64,000 nt of DNA from JACDER01 sp963842575 (GCA_963842575.1 CAWJGS010000005.1:101739-165738), one strand, 5' to 3'; numbered from the stretch's first letter, positions 16,722 to 24,764 are shown. The notes: generated by a model from the sequence alone, not told the origin. A program made the numbers and translations.

Positions 16722-16910
16722 CTACTGGGAGGGCTTGGCGAGAAAGCGGCGGACACCAACCCACGCCGCGACGATGCCGCCCGTGGCAAGCCCGACGAGG
16801 TTCGTTGTGACGCAGGTTCGGCAGGCGTTGCAGCAGACCGCAGCCGCGGGGGCATGTTCGCCGTACTTCGCGGCAGTCTGCGACACGCGTAGTGTCCAAG
16901 CGTTGCGCAC
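16722..16910 (-). CDS. possible small cysteine-containing membrane protein
   Basis: 62 residues from GTG 16910 (an ATG at 16955 would add 15). It contains CCNACRTC followed by one hydrophobic segment LVGLATGGIVAAWVGVRRF. Cys spacing plus a membrane helix is reasonable for a real small protein, and it fills the gap between two genes. No family is recognised and codon evidence is modest. It would be transcribed after the RNA methyltransferase. Confidence 0.35.
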   Translation of the reverse strand: MRNAWTLRVSQTAAKYGEHAPAAAVCCNACRTCVTTNLVGLATGGIVAAWVGVRRFLAKPSQ

Positions 16911-16958
16911 GGGACGAAGCCTAGCCTCCTGGGTCGGGAGTGGAACGGCGGGCAAGCC

Positions 16959-17636
16959 CTACAGGGCGCGCCGTAGCTCATAGAGCGCGATCGCGCCCGC
17001 GAGAGCGACGTTCAGGGACTCGGCGCCCTCCTCGAACGGGATCGACGCGGTCGCGTCGCAGGCGGCGAGGAGGTCGTCCGGGAGCCCGTCGCGCTCCGCG
17101 CCGAGGACGAAGGTGACGGGCTCGGACAGGTCGGTTTCGCGGAGCGGCGTTCCGCCGCGCGGAACCAGGGCGATGCGCCGCCCCGGCGCGTCGTCGAAGC
17201 GCCCGGTCGGCGCCCGGAACACGGACCCCATCGATGCGCGCAGCGCTTTCGGCCCGGTCGGATCCGCGCAGCCGGCGGAGAGGTAGACGGCCGCGCCGAA
17301 GCCGTCGGCGGCGCGGATGAGCGTGCCGACGTTCCCGGGATCGGCTACCCGCCACAGCGCCAGCCCGCGCGTGTCCTCGCGGGCGACAGGCAGGTCGGCG
17401 CGGCGGAAGACGGCCAGCACGCGCGGCGGATGCGCGAGGGTGGAGATGTCCGCCAGCAGGTCCGGCTCGGCGTCCTCGCCGGCGACGAGCAGGTCGACGG
17501 GCTCAGCCCCGGCGGCGATCCCAGCGTCCACGAGATCCTCCCCCTCGCACACGAACAGCCCGAGCCGCTCGCGCTGCCGCCGCGACTGGAGGCGCCGGAT
17601 CAGCTTCAGCCGAGGGTTGGAGGACGATGTGATCAC
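16959..17636 (-). CDS. TrmH/SpoU-family RNA 2'-O-methyltransferase
   Basis: 225 residues from GTG 17636 (VITSSSNPRLKLIRRLQSRR). The N-terminal substrate-binding domain is followed by the SPOUT knot: ALWRVADPGNVGTLIRAADG (motif 1), TFVLGAERDGLPDDLLAACD (motif 2) and IPFEEGAESLNVALAGAIAL (motif 3). Probably a 23S rRNA or tRNA ribose methylase; the target cannot be told. The start overlaps the stop of the upstream methyltransferase (GTGA), and the gene ends the infC-rpmI-rplT transcript. Confidence 0.9.
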   Translation of the reverse strand: MITSSSNPRLKLIRRLQSRRQRERLGLFVCEGEDLVDAGIAAGAEPVDLLVAGEDAEPDLLADISTLAHPPRVLAVFRRADLPVAREDTRGLALWRVADPGNVGTLIRAADGFGAAVYLSAGCADPTGPKALRASMGSVFRAPTGRFDDAPGRRIALVPRGGTPLRETDLSEPVTFVLGAERDGLPDDLLAACDATASIPFEEGAESLNVALAGAIALYELRRAL

Positions 17637-18418
17637 AGCGTTCGAGCGACGTTGAGAATCGCGAGGTAGCTCTTCGTCACGAGCCCTTCGGGCCGAGCCT
17701 CGACCCGCCGACGGATCCGCCGGTAGAGCTCGCCGCGTTCGCCGTCCGTCATCGACCGGTGGCCTGAGTAGGTGTCGAGCACCGCCAGGTACTCGTCGGC
17801 CGTGTAGGTGATGTCCCACTCGTAGCGCCGGATCTGCGGCGACCGGAACAGCTCGCTCCCCTCGATCTCGTCGCGCAGGTCGGCGACCTCTTCCGCGAGC
17901 GGCGGCGGGCGGTTGTCCGGGCTTGGAACGACCGCGTCGTAGTCCTCCTGCACGTCGGCCCAGAAACCGTCGCCGCCCGGACGGACGATGTGATGCGTCT
18001 GGACGACCGCGAGCGCACCACCAGCCCGCAGCAGCCGGGCTGATTTGGCGAGACGAACGTCGGGATCGATCCAGTGGAAAGCGGTGAAGGCGACGACCGC
18101 GTCGAAGCCCGCTACGGCGGGCTCCCAGCTCTCGAAGTTCGCGTTGACGATCTCGACGTTCGGGAAGGCGCCGAGATTCCGGTGCGCCACCTCGGCCAAC
18201 CGCTCTCCGAGCTCGACGGCAACGATCTCGTAGCCGCGTTCGGCCAGCGGCCGAGTCGCCTTTCCGGTGCCCGGGCCGACCTCGAGGATGCGCCCCTGGG
18301 CGCGTAGCCCGGCCAGCTCGACGAGATCGGCGAACAGCTCGGGCGGGTACGTCGGCCGGGCGCGATCGTAGAGCTCCGGGACCTCCTCGAAGGTCGCCCG
18401 GAGCTCCTCTCGGCTCAA
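17633..18418 (-). CDS. class I SAM-dependent methyltransferase
   Basis: 261 residues. Motif I ILEVGPGTGKATRPLAERGY, motif II VAVELGERLAEVAHR, then FDAVVAFTAFHWIDPDVRLA, typical of the methyltransferase-11/25 group of small-molecule methylases. The substrate is unknown. Start TTG 18418 overlaps the rplT stop (TTGA), and the gene's own stop overlaps the next start (GTGA), so it is read within the ribosomal protein operon. Confidence 0.88.
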   Translation of the reverse strand: MSREELRATFEEVPELYDRARPTYPPELFADLVELAGLRAQGRILEVGPGTGKATRPLAERGYEIVAVELGERLAEVAHRNLGAFPNVEIVNANFESWEPAVAGFDAVVAFTAFHWIDPDVRLAKSARLLRAGGALAVVQTHHIVRPGGDGFWADVQEDYDAVVPSPDNRPPPLAEEVADLRDEIEGSELFRSPQIRRYEWDITYTADEYLAVLDTYSGHRSMTDGERGELYRRIRRRVEARPEGLVTKSYLAILNVARTL

Positions 18419-18777
18419 GCCTTCTCGAGCGCGGCCTTCGCCTGATCGGCGACGGCGGTGAACGCCGACGGATCGCTGACGGCGAGGTCCGCGAGAACCT
18501 TGCGGTCGAGCTCGATCTCCGCCTTGCGGAGGCCGGACATGAACTGGTTGTAGGAAAGGCCGTTCTGGCGGGCGGCCGCGTTGATGCGGATGATCCAGAG
18601 CGAGCGCATGCTCCGCTTGCGGTTCTTGCGGTCCCGGTACGCGTAGACGAGCGAGTGCTCGACCTGCTCCTTCGCGGCCTTGTAGCTCGAGTGCTTGAGC
18701 CCCCAGTACCCGCGCGCTTCGTGCAGCACCTTGCGGCGCTTCTTGCGCGCGGCGACGGAACGCTTGACTCGCGTCAT
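18415..18777 (-). CDS. rplT: 50S ribosomal protein L20
   Basis: 120 residues: MTRVKRSVAARKKRRKVLHE, then ARGYWGLKHSSYKAAKEQ and RSMRSLWIIRINAAARQNGL. Standard L20 length and sequence; it binds 23S rRNA early in 50S assembly and in many bacteria represses its own infC-rpmI-rplT operon. Placed 3 bases after rpmI. Confidence 0.97.
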   Translation of the reverse strand: MTRVKRSVAARKKRRKVLHEARGYWGLKHSSYKAAKEQVEHSLVYAYRDRKNRKRSMRSLWIIRINAAARQNGLSYNQFMSGLRKAEIELDRKVLADLAVSDPSAFTAVADQAKAALEKA

Positions 18778-18780
18778 CGC

Positions 18781-18987
18781 CTAGCCCCTCCCCAGGAGCT
18801 TCTTCACGGCCTTCTGGTCGCTAGGCGCGACCGACTCGCTCAGCCGCCCGCGCTTCCGCTTCCCCGGACGGCTCTTGATCAGGTGGCCCGGAGGCGTCGT
18901 CCGGTGGCGCCGGCGGCGCAGGATCTTCCCCGCCCCGCTGACCTTGAACCGCTTCTTCGCTCCGCTGTGTGTCTTCTGTTTCGGCAT
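18781..18987 (-). CDS. rpmI: 50S ribosomal protein L35
   Basis: 68 residues: MPKQKTHSGAKKRFKVSGAG, then KILRRRRHRT and the basic C-terminus. ATG at 18987 chosen because MPKxKTHSGAKKRF is the invariant L35 start. The whole first 167 bases lie inside the open reading frame of infC in a different frame. Confidence 0.96.
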   Translation of the reverse strand: MPKQKTHSGAKKRFKVSGAGKILRRRRHRTTPPGHLIKSRPGKRKRGRLSESVAPSDQKAVKKLLGRG

Positions 18988-19549
18988 CGGATTTTGTAAC
19001 TCCCGCATTCTTGGTGGGCCCGAGCACCATGACCATGTTGCGACCGTCGAGGAGCGGCGGCGACTCGATCTGGCCGATCTCGGCGACCTCTTCCGCCAGC
19101 CGCAGCAAGAGGTCGCGCCCGCGCTCCGGGTGCGTCGTCTCGCGCCCGCGGAACATGATCGTGACCTTGACCTTGGCCCGCTGGTTGAGGAAGCGGACGA
19201 CGTGCCCCTTCTTGGTCTCGTAGTCGTGTTGCCCGATCTTCGGCCTGAGCTTGATCTCCTTGACGTTGATTTGGGACTGGTGCTTCCGCGCGAGCTTCGC
19301 CTTCTGCTCCTGCTCGTAGCGGTACTTCCCGTAGTCCATGATCCGCGCGACCGGCGGGTCGGCTCCAGAGGCCACTTCCACGAGGTCGAGATCCTTGGAA
19401 TGCGCGTAGTCCAGCGCCTCCTTGATCTCCTTCACCCCTACCTGCGAACCGTCCTCATCGATCAGCCTCACGCGTGAGGCGCGAATCGAGTCGTTGACTC
19501 GGGCTTGCGGTACCGGGCGTACCGGCTCCGCATGCCGCCGAGGTCTCAA
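18821..19549 (-). CDS. infC: translation initiation factor IF-3 with long C-terminal extension overlapping rpmI
   Basis: Classic two-domain IF-3: VRLIDEDGSQVGVKEIKEAL, ARIMDYGKYRYEQEQKAKLA, linker HQSQINVKEIKLRPKIGQHD, then TIMFRGRETTHPERGRDLLL and LLDGRNMVMVLGPTK. The start is taken as TTG 19549; AGGAGG lies 24 bases upstream, so the exact start is uncertain. After the normal end the frame stays open for about 60 acidic/proline-rich residues, running 167 bases into rpmI. Either a real disordered tail or a lost stop codon. Confidence 0.93.
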   Translation of the reverse strand: MRPRRHAEPVRPVPQARVNDSIRASRVRLIDEDGSQVGVKEIKEALDYAHSKDLDLVEVASGADPPVARIMDYGKYRYEQEQKAKLARKHQSQINVKEIKLRPKIGQHDYETKKGHVVRFLNQRAKVKVTIMFRGRETTHPERGRDLLLRLAEEVAEIGQIESPPLLDGRNMVMVLGPTKNAGVTKSDAETEDTQRSEEAVQGQRGGEDPAPPAPPDDASGPPDQEPSGEAEARAAERVGRA

Positions 19550-19582
19550 AGGGCTTTCACCAAGCTATTGCTTCCTCCTGTA

Positions 19583-19631
19583 CGAACGACAAAACCGCTG
19601 CAGGCAGCGGTCCCGAAACCCTCGTCGTTCG
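19583..19631 (-). promoter_or_regulatory. structured infC leader with attenuator-like hairpin
   Basis: In the 157-base space between the 32-aa ORF and infC, an outer stem CGAACGAC/GTCGTTCG (19631-19624 with 19590-19583, minus strand) encloses ACCGCTG-CCTG-CAGCGGT (19611-19594), which is followed by TTT. AGGAGG lies just downstream. The nesting of a hairpin plus U-tract inside a longer stem resembles leaders controlled by L20 or by termination. Whether L20 binds is inference. Confidence 0.5.
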
Positions 19632-19706
19632 ACTCGGTTGAACCCCCACAGAGCGTTGCTCGGGAGGTGAGGAACGGGATCGCTCCTGCTTGCTCAGGCA
19701 CGCAGC

Positions 19707-19805
19707 TTAGCAAGAGGCGCGAGTCGCCTCGGGCAGCGCCATGGTCCCGCCCGCGGCCGCGCCGACGACAAGTGCCGCGAGGGCGGAGACTGCGAGCGCC
19801 TTCAC
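19707..19805 (-). CDS. possible 32-aa hydrophobic peptide coupled to thrS
   Basis: GTG 19805 overlaps the thrS TGA (GTGA) and gives VKALAVSALAALVVGAAAGG, then TMALPEATRASC and TAA. It looks like a lone signal peptide or membrane peptide: one Lys, then about 18 hydrophobic residues. The overlap style equals that of accepted neighbours, which favours translation. No family is known. Confidence 0.4.
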   Translation of the reverse strand: MKALAVSALAALVVGAAAGGTMALPEATRASC

Positions 19806-21689
19806 GGCTGCGGCGGCAGCGAGGCGAGAAACTCGTCCAGGCTCTGCGTCGCCTGCTCGCCGCCCCGCGCGCGCACCGCGAGCGACTCCTCCGACTCGCG
19901 GTCGCCGAAGACGATCACGTACGGGATCTTCTCCAGCTCGGCCTCGCGGATCCGCTTGCCGACCGTCTCGTCCCGCTCGTCGACCTCGGCGCGGACGCCG
20001 GCCTCCTGCAGCTTCTCCGCGATCGCGCCGGCCGCCTCGCGGTGGCCCTCCTGCACAGGCAGCACCCGCACCTGCACCGGTGCGAGCCAGTACGGGAAGT
20101 CGCCGGCGAAGTGCTCGATGAGGATGCCGATGAAGCGCTCGAACGAGCCGTACAGCGCGCGGTGCACGACGTACAGGTCGTGCTCGGCGTTGTCGGCGCC
20201 CACGTACTTGAGCCCGAAGCGCGAGGGCATCTGCGAGTCGAGCTGGATCGTCCCCATCTGCCACTTGCGGCCGAGGGCGTCCTCCATGTGTAGGTCGATC
20301 TTCGGCCCGTAGAACGCGCCCTCGCCCGGGGCGATCGTGTACGGGATCTCGTTCAGCCGCAGCGCCTCCTCGATGGCGGCCTCGGTGCGGTCCCACTGCT
20401 CGTCGGTGCCGATCTTGTTGTCCGGCCGCGTCCCGAACTCGGCGCTCGCCTTCAAGCCCGAAGACCTCGTAGAGGTAGCGGGCCTGCTCGACACAGCTCG
20501 CGATCTCGTCCTGGATCTGCTCCTCCGTGCAGAAGATGTGCGCGTCGTCCTGGGTGACGATGCGGACGCGCAGCAGCCCGTGCAGCGTGCCCGGCAGCTC
20601 GTCACGGTGCAGCGACGCGGCCTCGGAGTAGCGCAGCGGCAGCTCCTTGTAGCTGCGCGGGCGGCTTCCGAACAGGAGCATGTGGCCGGGGCAGTTCATC
20701 GACTTCAGCGCGAACAGCTGGCCGCGGACATCCACCTTGAACATGAGGTCTTCGTACTTGGGGAAGTGGCCCGAGGTCCAGAACGTGTCCTCGTCCCACA
20801 TGAGCGGCGTGCGCACCTCGACGTAGCCGCGCTTCCGGTTCTCCCGGACGCGAAGCTGTTCGAGCGTGTTCCAGAGGACAACCCCTTTGGGGTGCCACAG
20901 GGGCATGGCCGGCGCGTGCTTGGAGAAGTGGAACAGGTCGAGCTGCGGGCCGAGCCGGCGGTGGTCCCGCTTCTTCGCTTCCTCGAGGCGCTCGAGGTGC
21001 AGGTCGAGATCGGCCTGCGAGTAGAAGGCCGTCCCGTAGATCCGCGTCAGCTGCGGGTTCTTCTCGTCGCCGCGCCAGTACGCGCCCGCGAGGCCGGTCA
21101 GCTTCAGCGCCTTGATCGGCTTGGAGCTCTGCAGGTGCGGGCCGCGGCAGAGGTCGGTGAAGTCGCCCTGCGTGTACAGCGAGATCGGCTCCTCGGCGTC
21201 GGCGACGAGCTCGACCTTGTACGGCTCGTGCTCTTGCTCGAAGCGCCGGCGCGCCTCGTCGCGGGAGATCTCCTGGCGCTCCCACGAGCGGCCCTCGGAG
21301 AGCTCGCGGCGGATCTCCTCCTCGATGCGGCCGAGGTCCTCCTCGGTGATCGGCTCCGGGAACTGGAAGTCGTAGTAGAAGCCGTTCTCGATCGGCGGCC
21401 CGATCGCGATCTTGACCCCGGGATAGAGCCGGCGGACGGCCTCGGCGAGCAGGTGCGCGCTCGAGTGGCGCAGGACGGCGAGTGCGTCCGGATCGGACGT
21501 GTCGCGCGTGGTCAGGATCTGGATCTTTTCCCCGTCCTCGAGCGGTAGGCGCAGGTCCTTGACGTGCCCGTTCGAGCGCACGAGCACGGCCTGCTCGGCC
21601 AGCTTCGGGCCGATCGCGGCGGCCGCGTCGAGGCCGGTCGCGCCGTCGGCGAGTTCCAATTCGGAGCTATCGGGAAGAATCACGCGCAT
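19802..21689 (-). CDS. thrS: threonine--tRNA ligase (frameshift near 20456)
   Basis: Start ATG 21689 (MRVILPDSSELELADGATGL) gives the TGS domain, then the editing domain (VLRHSSAHLLAEAVRRLYPG; YDFQFPEPITEEDLGRIEEE). The class II core has ALKSMNCPGHMLLFGSRPRS (zinc Cys), VTQDDAHIFCTEEQIQDEIA and HRALYGSFERFIGILIEHFA (motif 3). The anticodon domain ends VIVFGDRESEESLAVRARGG. The frame breaks after ARYLYEVFGL: one extra base near 20456 must be skipped to read KASAEFGTRPDNKIG. Total length is one over a codon multiple. Charging tRNA-Thr is essential, so a sequence error is likelier than a real lesion. Confidence 0.93.
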
Positions 21690-21813
21690 GTCTGAGGAGA
21701 ATACGGTCCCGCGCGACGACGATCGCAACGAGCTCATCCCGAACGAGTCACCCGCTCCGGATCCCGAGGACGTCGATCCAGAGCGGGAGGACGACGATCC
21801 GGGCGCCGACTAG
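21688..21813 (+). CDS. small acidic disordered protein, 41 aa
   Basis: MSEENTVPRDDDRNELIPNE, then SPAPDPEDVDPEREDDDPGA and D. Nearly half the residues are Asp or Glu, with no hydrophobic core. Its ATG overlaps the divergent thrS ATG (shared CATG at 21687-21690), and its TAG shares CTAG with the convergent acetyltransferase stop, as at other genes here. Codon use is GC-rich at third positions like its neighbours. Function unknown. Confidence 0.5.
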   Translation: MSEENTVPRDDDRNELIPNESPAPDPEDVDPEREDDDPGAD

Positions 21814-22256
21814 GCGAGCTCCATGAGCAGCCAGTCGGCCGTGTGCTCGTCGTCGGCCGAACGGCGCTCGACCGGCTCGAAGCCGGCGCGTTTCCACGCC
21901 TCGATCGCGCGCTCGTTCCAGAGGTAGGGGTCGACGGTGATCCGCGTCCAGCCTTCGTCGCGCAGCGCGGTCGCCAGCGCCCGGGCCGCATCCGGGCCGA
22001 GACCACGGCCTCGCGCCTCCGGGATCAGGAACATGTCCAGCCCGCCTGCGTCTCCCTCGCGCCAGGCCTGCAGATAGCCGACCGGCCGCCCTTCCGCCTC
22101 CACGACGTAGGCGTCGACGTCAAGCCGCGCCAGCCGCGCGCGCATGTCGTCCGGCGTGAACGTCTCGCCGTCCCAGTACCGCGAGACGTCGGGATCCGCG
22201 TGCCAGGCGACGAGGAGCTCGATGTCGTCCTCGGTCGCCCGGCGGACCTCGGTCAG
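21810..22256 (-). CDS. GNAT acetyltransferase, aminoglycoside 6'-type/Acetyltransf_8-like
   Basis: 148 residues. VRRATEDDIELLVAWHADPD opens the domain; AYVVEAEGRPVGYLQAW precedes FLIPEARGRGLGPDAARALA, the acetyl-CoA pyrophosphate loop (R-G-x-G-L/G-x-A), then WTRITVDPYLWNERAIEAWK and RAGFEP. Similar to the AAC(6')/IucB-type branch, but the substrate cannot be inferred. The best start is CTG 22256 overlapping the upstream TGA (CTGA), which gives xTEVRRATEDD. GTG 22280 would add 8 unconserved residues inside the upstream gene. Confidence 0.85.
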   Translation of the reverse strand: MTEVRRATEDDIELLVAWHADPDVSRYWDGETFTPDDMRARLARLDVDAYVVEAEGRPVGYLQAWREGDAGGLDMFLIPEARGRGLGPDAARALATALRDEGWTRITVDPYLWNERAIEAWKRAGFEPVERRSADDEHTADWLLMELA

Positions 22257-22646
22257 CGATCCACGTAGTCGAAGTCCCACTCGATGACCTCGCTCGACGA
22301 CCCGCCCACCGAGCGATAGAGCGCGTTCGCGGGCTCGTTGTCGGCGTCGGTGAGGACGAAGCCCTCCTCTGCCTCGGCCAGGCCGGCCAGGCGGCGCATC
22401 AGCTCTCCGCCGATGCCGCGCCCGCGCTGCCGCTCGTCAACCTCCACCTCGTAGACGAACAGGGCTGTCGGCGGCCCGTGCCGGCGCGGGAGCACGTAGC
22501 CGAACGACGAAGCCGACCGGCTCCCCGTCCTCGAACGCGACCAGGAAGATCGTGCGTCGTCTCCGCAGCAGCTCGAAGCGCGGCGTGCGCGTCGCGAGCG
22601 CGCGGACGACGTCCTCGTCGCCGGGGCCGAGCCGGCGGATCTCCAT
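22253..22646 (-). CDS. GNAT acetyltransferase (frameshift near 22503)
   Basis: About 130 residues: MEIRRLGPGDEDVVRALATR, FLVAFEDGEPVGFV, then after skipping one base FGYVLPRRHGPPTALFVYEV, VDERQRGRGIGGELMRRLAG (acetyl-CoA loop Q-R-G-R-G-I-G) and VLTDADNEPANALYRSVGG. Resembles the AAC(3)-I-type branch of GNAT proteins (ALYxxxGG ending). Length is one base over a codon multiple, as the insertion predicts. Middle gene of a small operon with the 22651 and 21810 genes. Confidence 0.83.
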
Positions 22647-22650
22647 CCAT

Positions 22651-22819
22651 CTATCGCCCGCAGGTCGCCGCGCGGCGGCAGGCGCGGAGACTGGCCCTGC
22701 TGTTGCTGTGCCCGTTCCAGGTCTCGCATGTGCCGGTCGATGACGGCCTGCTTCTCGGCCTCTTCGTCGCGCACCTTCGACTCGCGCCACGAGTCGCGGA
22801 TCTTCTTCCAGAGCCCCAT
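22651..22819 (-). CDS. small charged helical protein (frame uncertain at 3' end)
   Basis: Begins MGLWKKIRDSWRESKVRDEE, then AEKQAVIDRHMRDLERAQQQ and a proline/arginine tail, about 55 residues. A single highly charged helix with a Trp/Lys N-terminus, as seen in small membrane-surface proteins. Uncorrected, the frame runs on into the acetyltransferase in the wrong phase. One extra base near 22655 would end it at TAG 22653-22651, just before the next ATG. Start shares TGATG with the upstream gene. Confidence 0.5.
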
Positions 22820-23196
22820 CAGTCATGCACCTCCACTGCGCCCCGCAGCTCGGCGGGCGCCTTCAGCCAGTACGACTCCCGCACCCACTCGAGCGCGGCC
22901 TCGAGCGACTCGTCGTCCGTGACCTCCGCCGTGATCCACCCGTAGCGGCCGACGTAGCGCGCGCGGCTGACGTACGGGAGCAGGTGCGCGATCTCGCGCT
23001 CCTCGGCGGTCAGCTTGACCGTCAGCAACACCGTGCGCCCATCCTCCGACATCGAGGCGAACATGCGGTTGTCCGCGACCTTGAAGACCGGGTGGCCCCA
23101 CGGCTCGTCCTCGTACGTCTCCGGAAGCGAGAGGGCGAGCTCGCGGATCCGGTCGGCGAACGTCACCTCCGCATTCTGTCCGTTTCTCGGGGCCAT
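22819..23196 (-). CDS. MmcQ/YjbR family protein
   Basis: 125 residues with the family pattern: LALSLPETYEDEPWGHPVFK, then VADNRMFASMSEDGRTVLLT, YVGRYGWITAEVTDDESLEA and WVRESYWLKAP. YjbR-like proteins are small CyaY-fold proteins of unknown, possibly DNA-binding, role. Start ATG 23196; an internal start nearer to TFADRIRELAL is possible. Its stop overlaps the next gene's ATG by one base (TGATG). Confidence 0.85.
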   Translation of the reverse strand: MAPRNGQNAEVTFADRIRELALSLPETYEDEPWGHPVFKVADNRMFASMSEDGRTVLLTVKLTAEEREIAHLLPYVSRARYVGRYGWITAEVTDDESLEAALEWVRESYWLKAPAELRGAVEVHD

Positions 23197-23234
23197 GGGC
23201 TGGGTAGCCCGGGAGAAACACGAAAGGAGGCACC

Positions 23235-23654
23235 ATGGGGAAGAAGATCCAGGAAGTCATGACCTCGAACCCGTGCTCCATCGACGCGGACAAGCCGGTT
23301 TCGTACGCCGCGAAGATGATGAAGGACGAGGACGTCGGCTTCGCGCCGATCGTCGAGGGCGACAAGCTGATCGGGACTGTGACCGACCGCGACATCGCGA
23401 TGAAGGTCGTCGCCGAGGGGCGCGACCCGCAGTCGACGACGGTTCGCGAGATCGCGTCGACCAACCTGGTCACCATCGATCCGCAGCAGGACCTCGACGA
23501 CGCGCTCCGCCTGATGGCGAGCAACCAGGTGCGCCGGTTGCCGGTGGTCGAGGAGGACGGGAGGCTCGTCGGCGTGGTCGCGCAGAAGGACGTGGCCGAG
23601 CAGGGTGACGACGCCAAGACCGGCGAAGTCGTCCAGGAGATCTCCCAGGGCTAG
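23235..23654 (+). CDS. tandem CBS-domain protein
   Basis: 139 residues, two CBS motifs. First: VMTSNPCSIDADKPVSYAAK with LIGTVTDRDIAMKVVAEG. Second: IASTNLVTIDPQQDLDDALR with RRLPVVEEDGRLVGVVAQKD. A stand-alone pair binds adenosyl nucleotides and usually acts as an energy or redox sensor. A good ribosome site GAAAGGAGG lies 6 bases before ATG. The TAG shares CTAG with the convergent winged-helix gene. Confidence 0.92.
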   Translation: MGKKIQEVMTSNPCSIDADKPVSYAAKMMKDEDVGFAPIVEGDKLIGTVTDRDIAMKVVAEGRDPQSTTVREIASTNLVTIDPQQDLDDALRLMASNQVRRLPVVEEDGRLVGVVAQKDVAEQGDDAKTGEVVQEISQG

Positions 23655-24727
23655 AGCCTCACCGCGTACGAGGTCGCGTCCGGCTCGACGAACCTGACGA
23701 GCCGCGCGGCCTCGTCGCGCACCTCCCGAACGGCACCGCGCGGTAGCCGCTCGAACGGCTCCACCACGACCGTCGCCTTCTCGCCGGCGCGCTCCCAACG
23801 CCACGTTCCGGAAACGGCGCCGTCGACCAGGAAGGTGGCGAACGACTGCGGGCTCTTGGTGTTGAAGATGCGCTCGCGGTACTGCTCGGGGAGGATCAGC
23901 GTCCGGCGCGCGTGCACGAGGAGCGTGGCGTCCCACGTCGGAAGGAAGCGAACCGGTGCCCGGGTGCCGGCATCTGGCAGCGGTGACCGCGGGAGGTCGA
24001 GCAGCACCTTGCCCTCCTCGCTGCGAAAGCGCCGCAGCCTCAGGCGCTCGGACGCTTCCTTCATTCTCGTCACCGGCACGCCGGCCCAGTTCGCCGCCTC
24101 GTTCACCGTGCCCGGCCCGAAGCCGTCGAGGTAGCGGCGGAGCAGATGCACGAGACCCGCCTCCTCGCCGGCCTCTCGTCTCCCCATCCATTCCTCGGCC
24201 AGCTGAAAGAGATCGGCGCGCCGCCGCTCCCACGTCCCTGACGGGGGCACGCGGATGAGCTCCAGCCAGACGCCTTGCCAGAAGGTCGACCCGTGGGTGC
24301 GGAGAACCTCGTCGAGCTCCTTGCGCTGCCAGACGCGACCGGCGAGCTCGGCGCGGAGCCGCTCGCGCACGGCGTCGATGTCGCCGACGGCGTTCTTGCC
24401 GTGCGACCGCCGCCACCACGCTTCACGAGAAGGGCCGAGCCCGTCCGAGAAGAGCCAGTAGTCCCGCGCGGAGACGACGTGGATGGTCGAGCGCATGAGC
24501 GTCCCCTGGATGACGCGCTTGCGTTCGAGCGCCCGGGTGAGCTGATCGAGGTCGAACCGCTCCAGCCGCGTCCACAGCCCGATGTAGGCGGAGGGCGCGT
24601 ACTGCGTCTGCAGCCCGCCCACCTGCTCGACCGCGCGCACGAGCGGCATCCGAGAGCGCTCGAGCAGCAGCTGGCGCGCAAGCAGCGCTCGGTTCAGCTC
24701 GCGCGTCGTGAGGACGCGCTCAGTCAT
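23651..24727 (-). CDS. winged-helix DNA-binding protein (HTH_42; YcaQ-like glycosylase superfamily)
   Basis: 358 residues from ATG 24727. RALLARQLLLERSRMPLVRA with VEQVGGLQTQYAPSAYIGLW, then GTLMRSTIHVVSARDYWLFS and GPGTVNEAANWAGVPV are typical of HTH_42 proteins. The late segment RFLPTWDATLLVHARRTLIL precedes FNTKSPQSFATFLVDG. E. coli YcaQ unhooks DNA crosslinks; whether this relative is a glycosylase is not shown. Not obviously in an operon; hairpins at 24765-24880 separate it from the upstream L,D-transpeptidase. Confidence 0.85.
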   Translation of the reverse strand: MTERVLTTRELNRALLARQLLLERSRMPLVRAVEQVGGLQTQYAPSAYIGLWTRLERFDLDQLTRALERKRVIQGTLMRSTIHVVSARDYWLFSDGLGPSREAWWRRSHGKNAVGDIDAVRERLRAELAGRVWQRKELDEVLRTHGSTFWQGVWLELIRVPPSGTWERRRADLFQLAEEWMGRREAGEEAGLVHLLRRYLDGFGPGTVNEAANWAGVPVTRMKEASERLRLRRFRSEEGKVLLDLPRSPLPDAGTRAPVRFLPTWDATLLVHARRTLILPEQYRERIFNTKSPQSFATFLVDGAVSGTWRWERAGEKATVVVEPFERLPRGAVREVRDEAARLVRFVEPDATSYAVRL

Positions 24728-24764
24728 CCTGACGTTCCTGGGCCGGCGCTCGCAAAGGAGGCAA

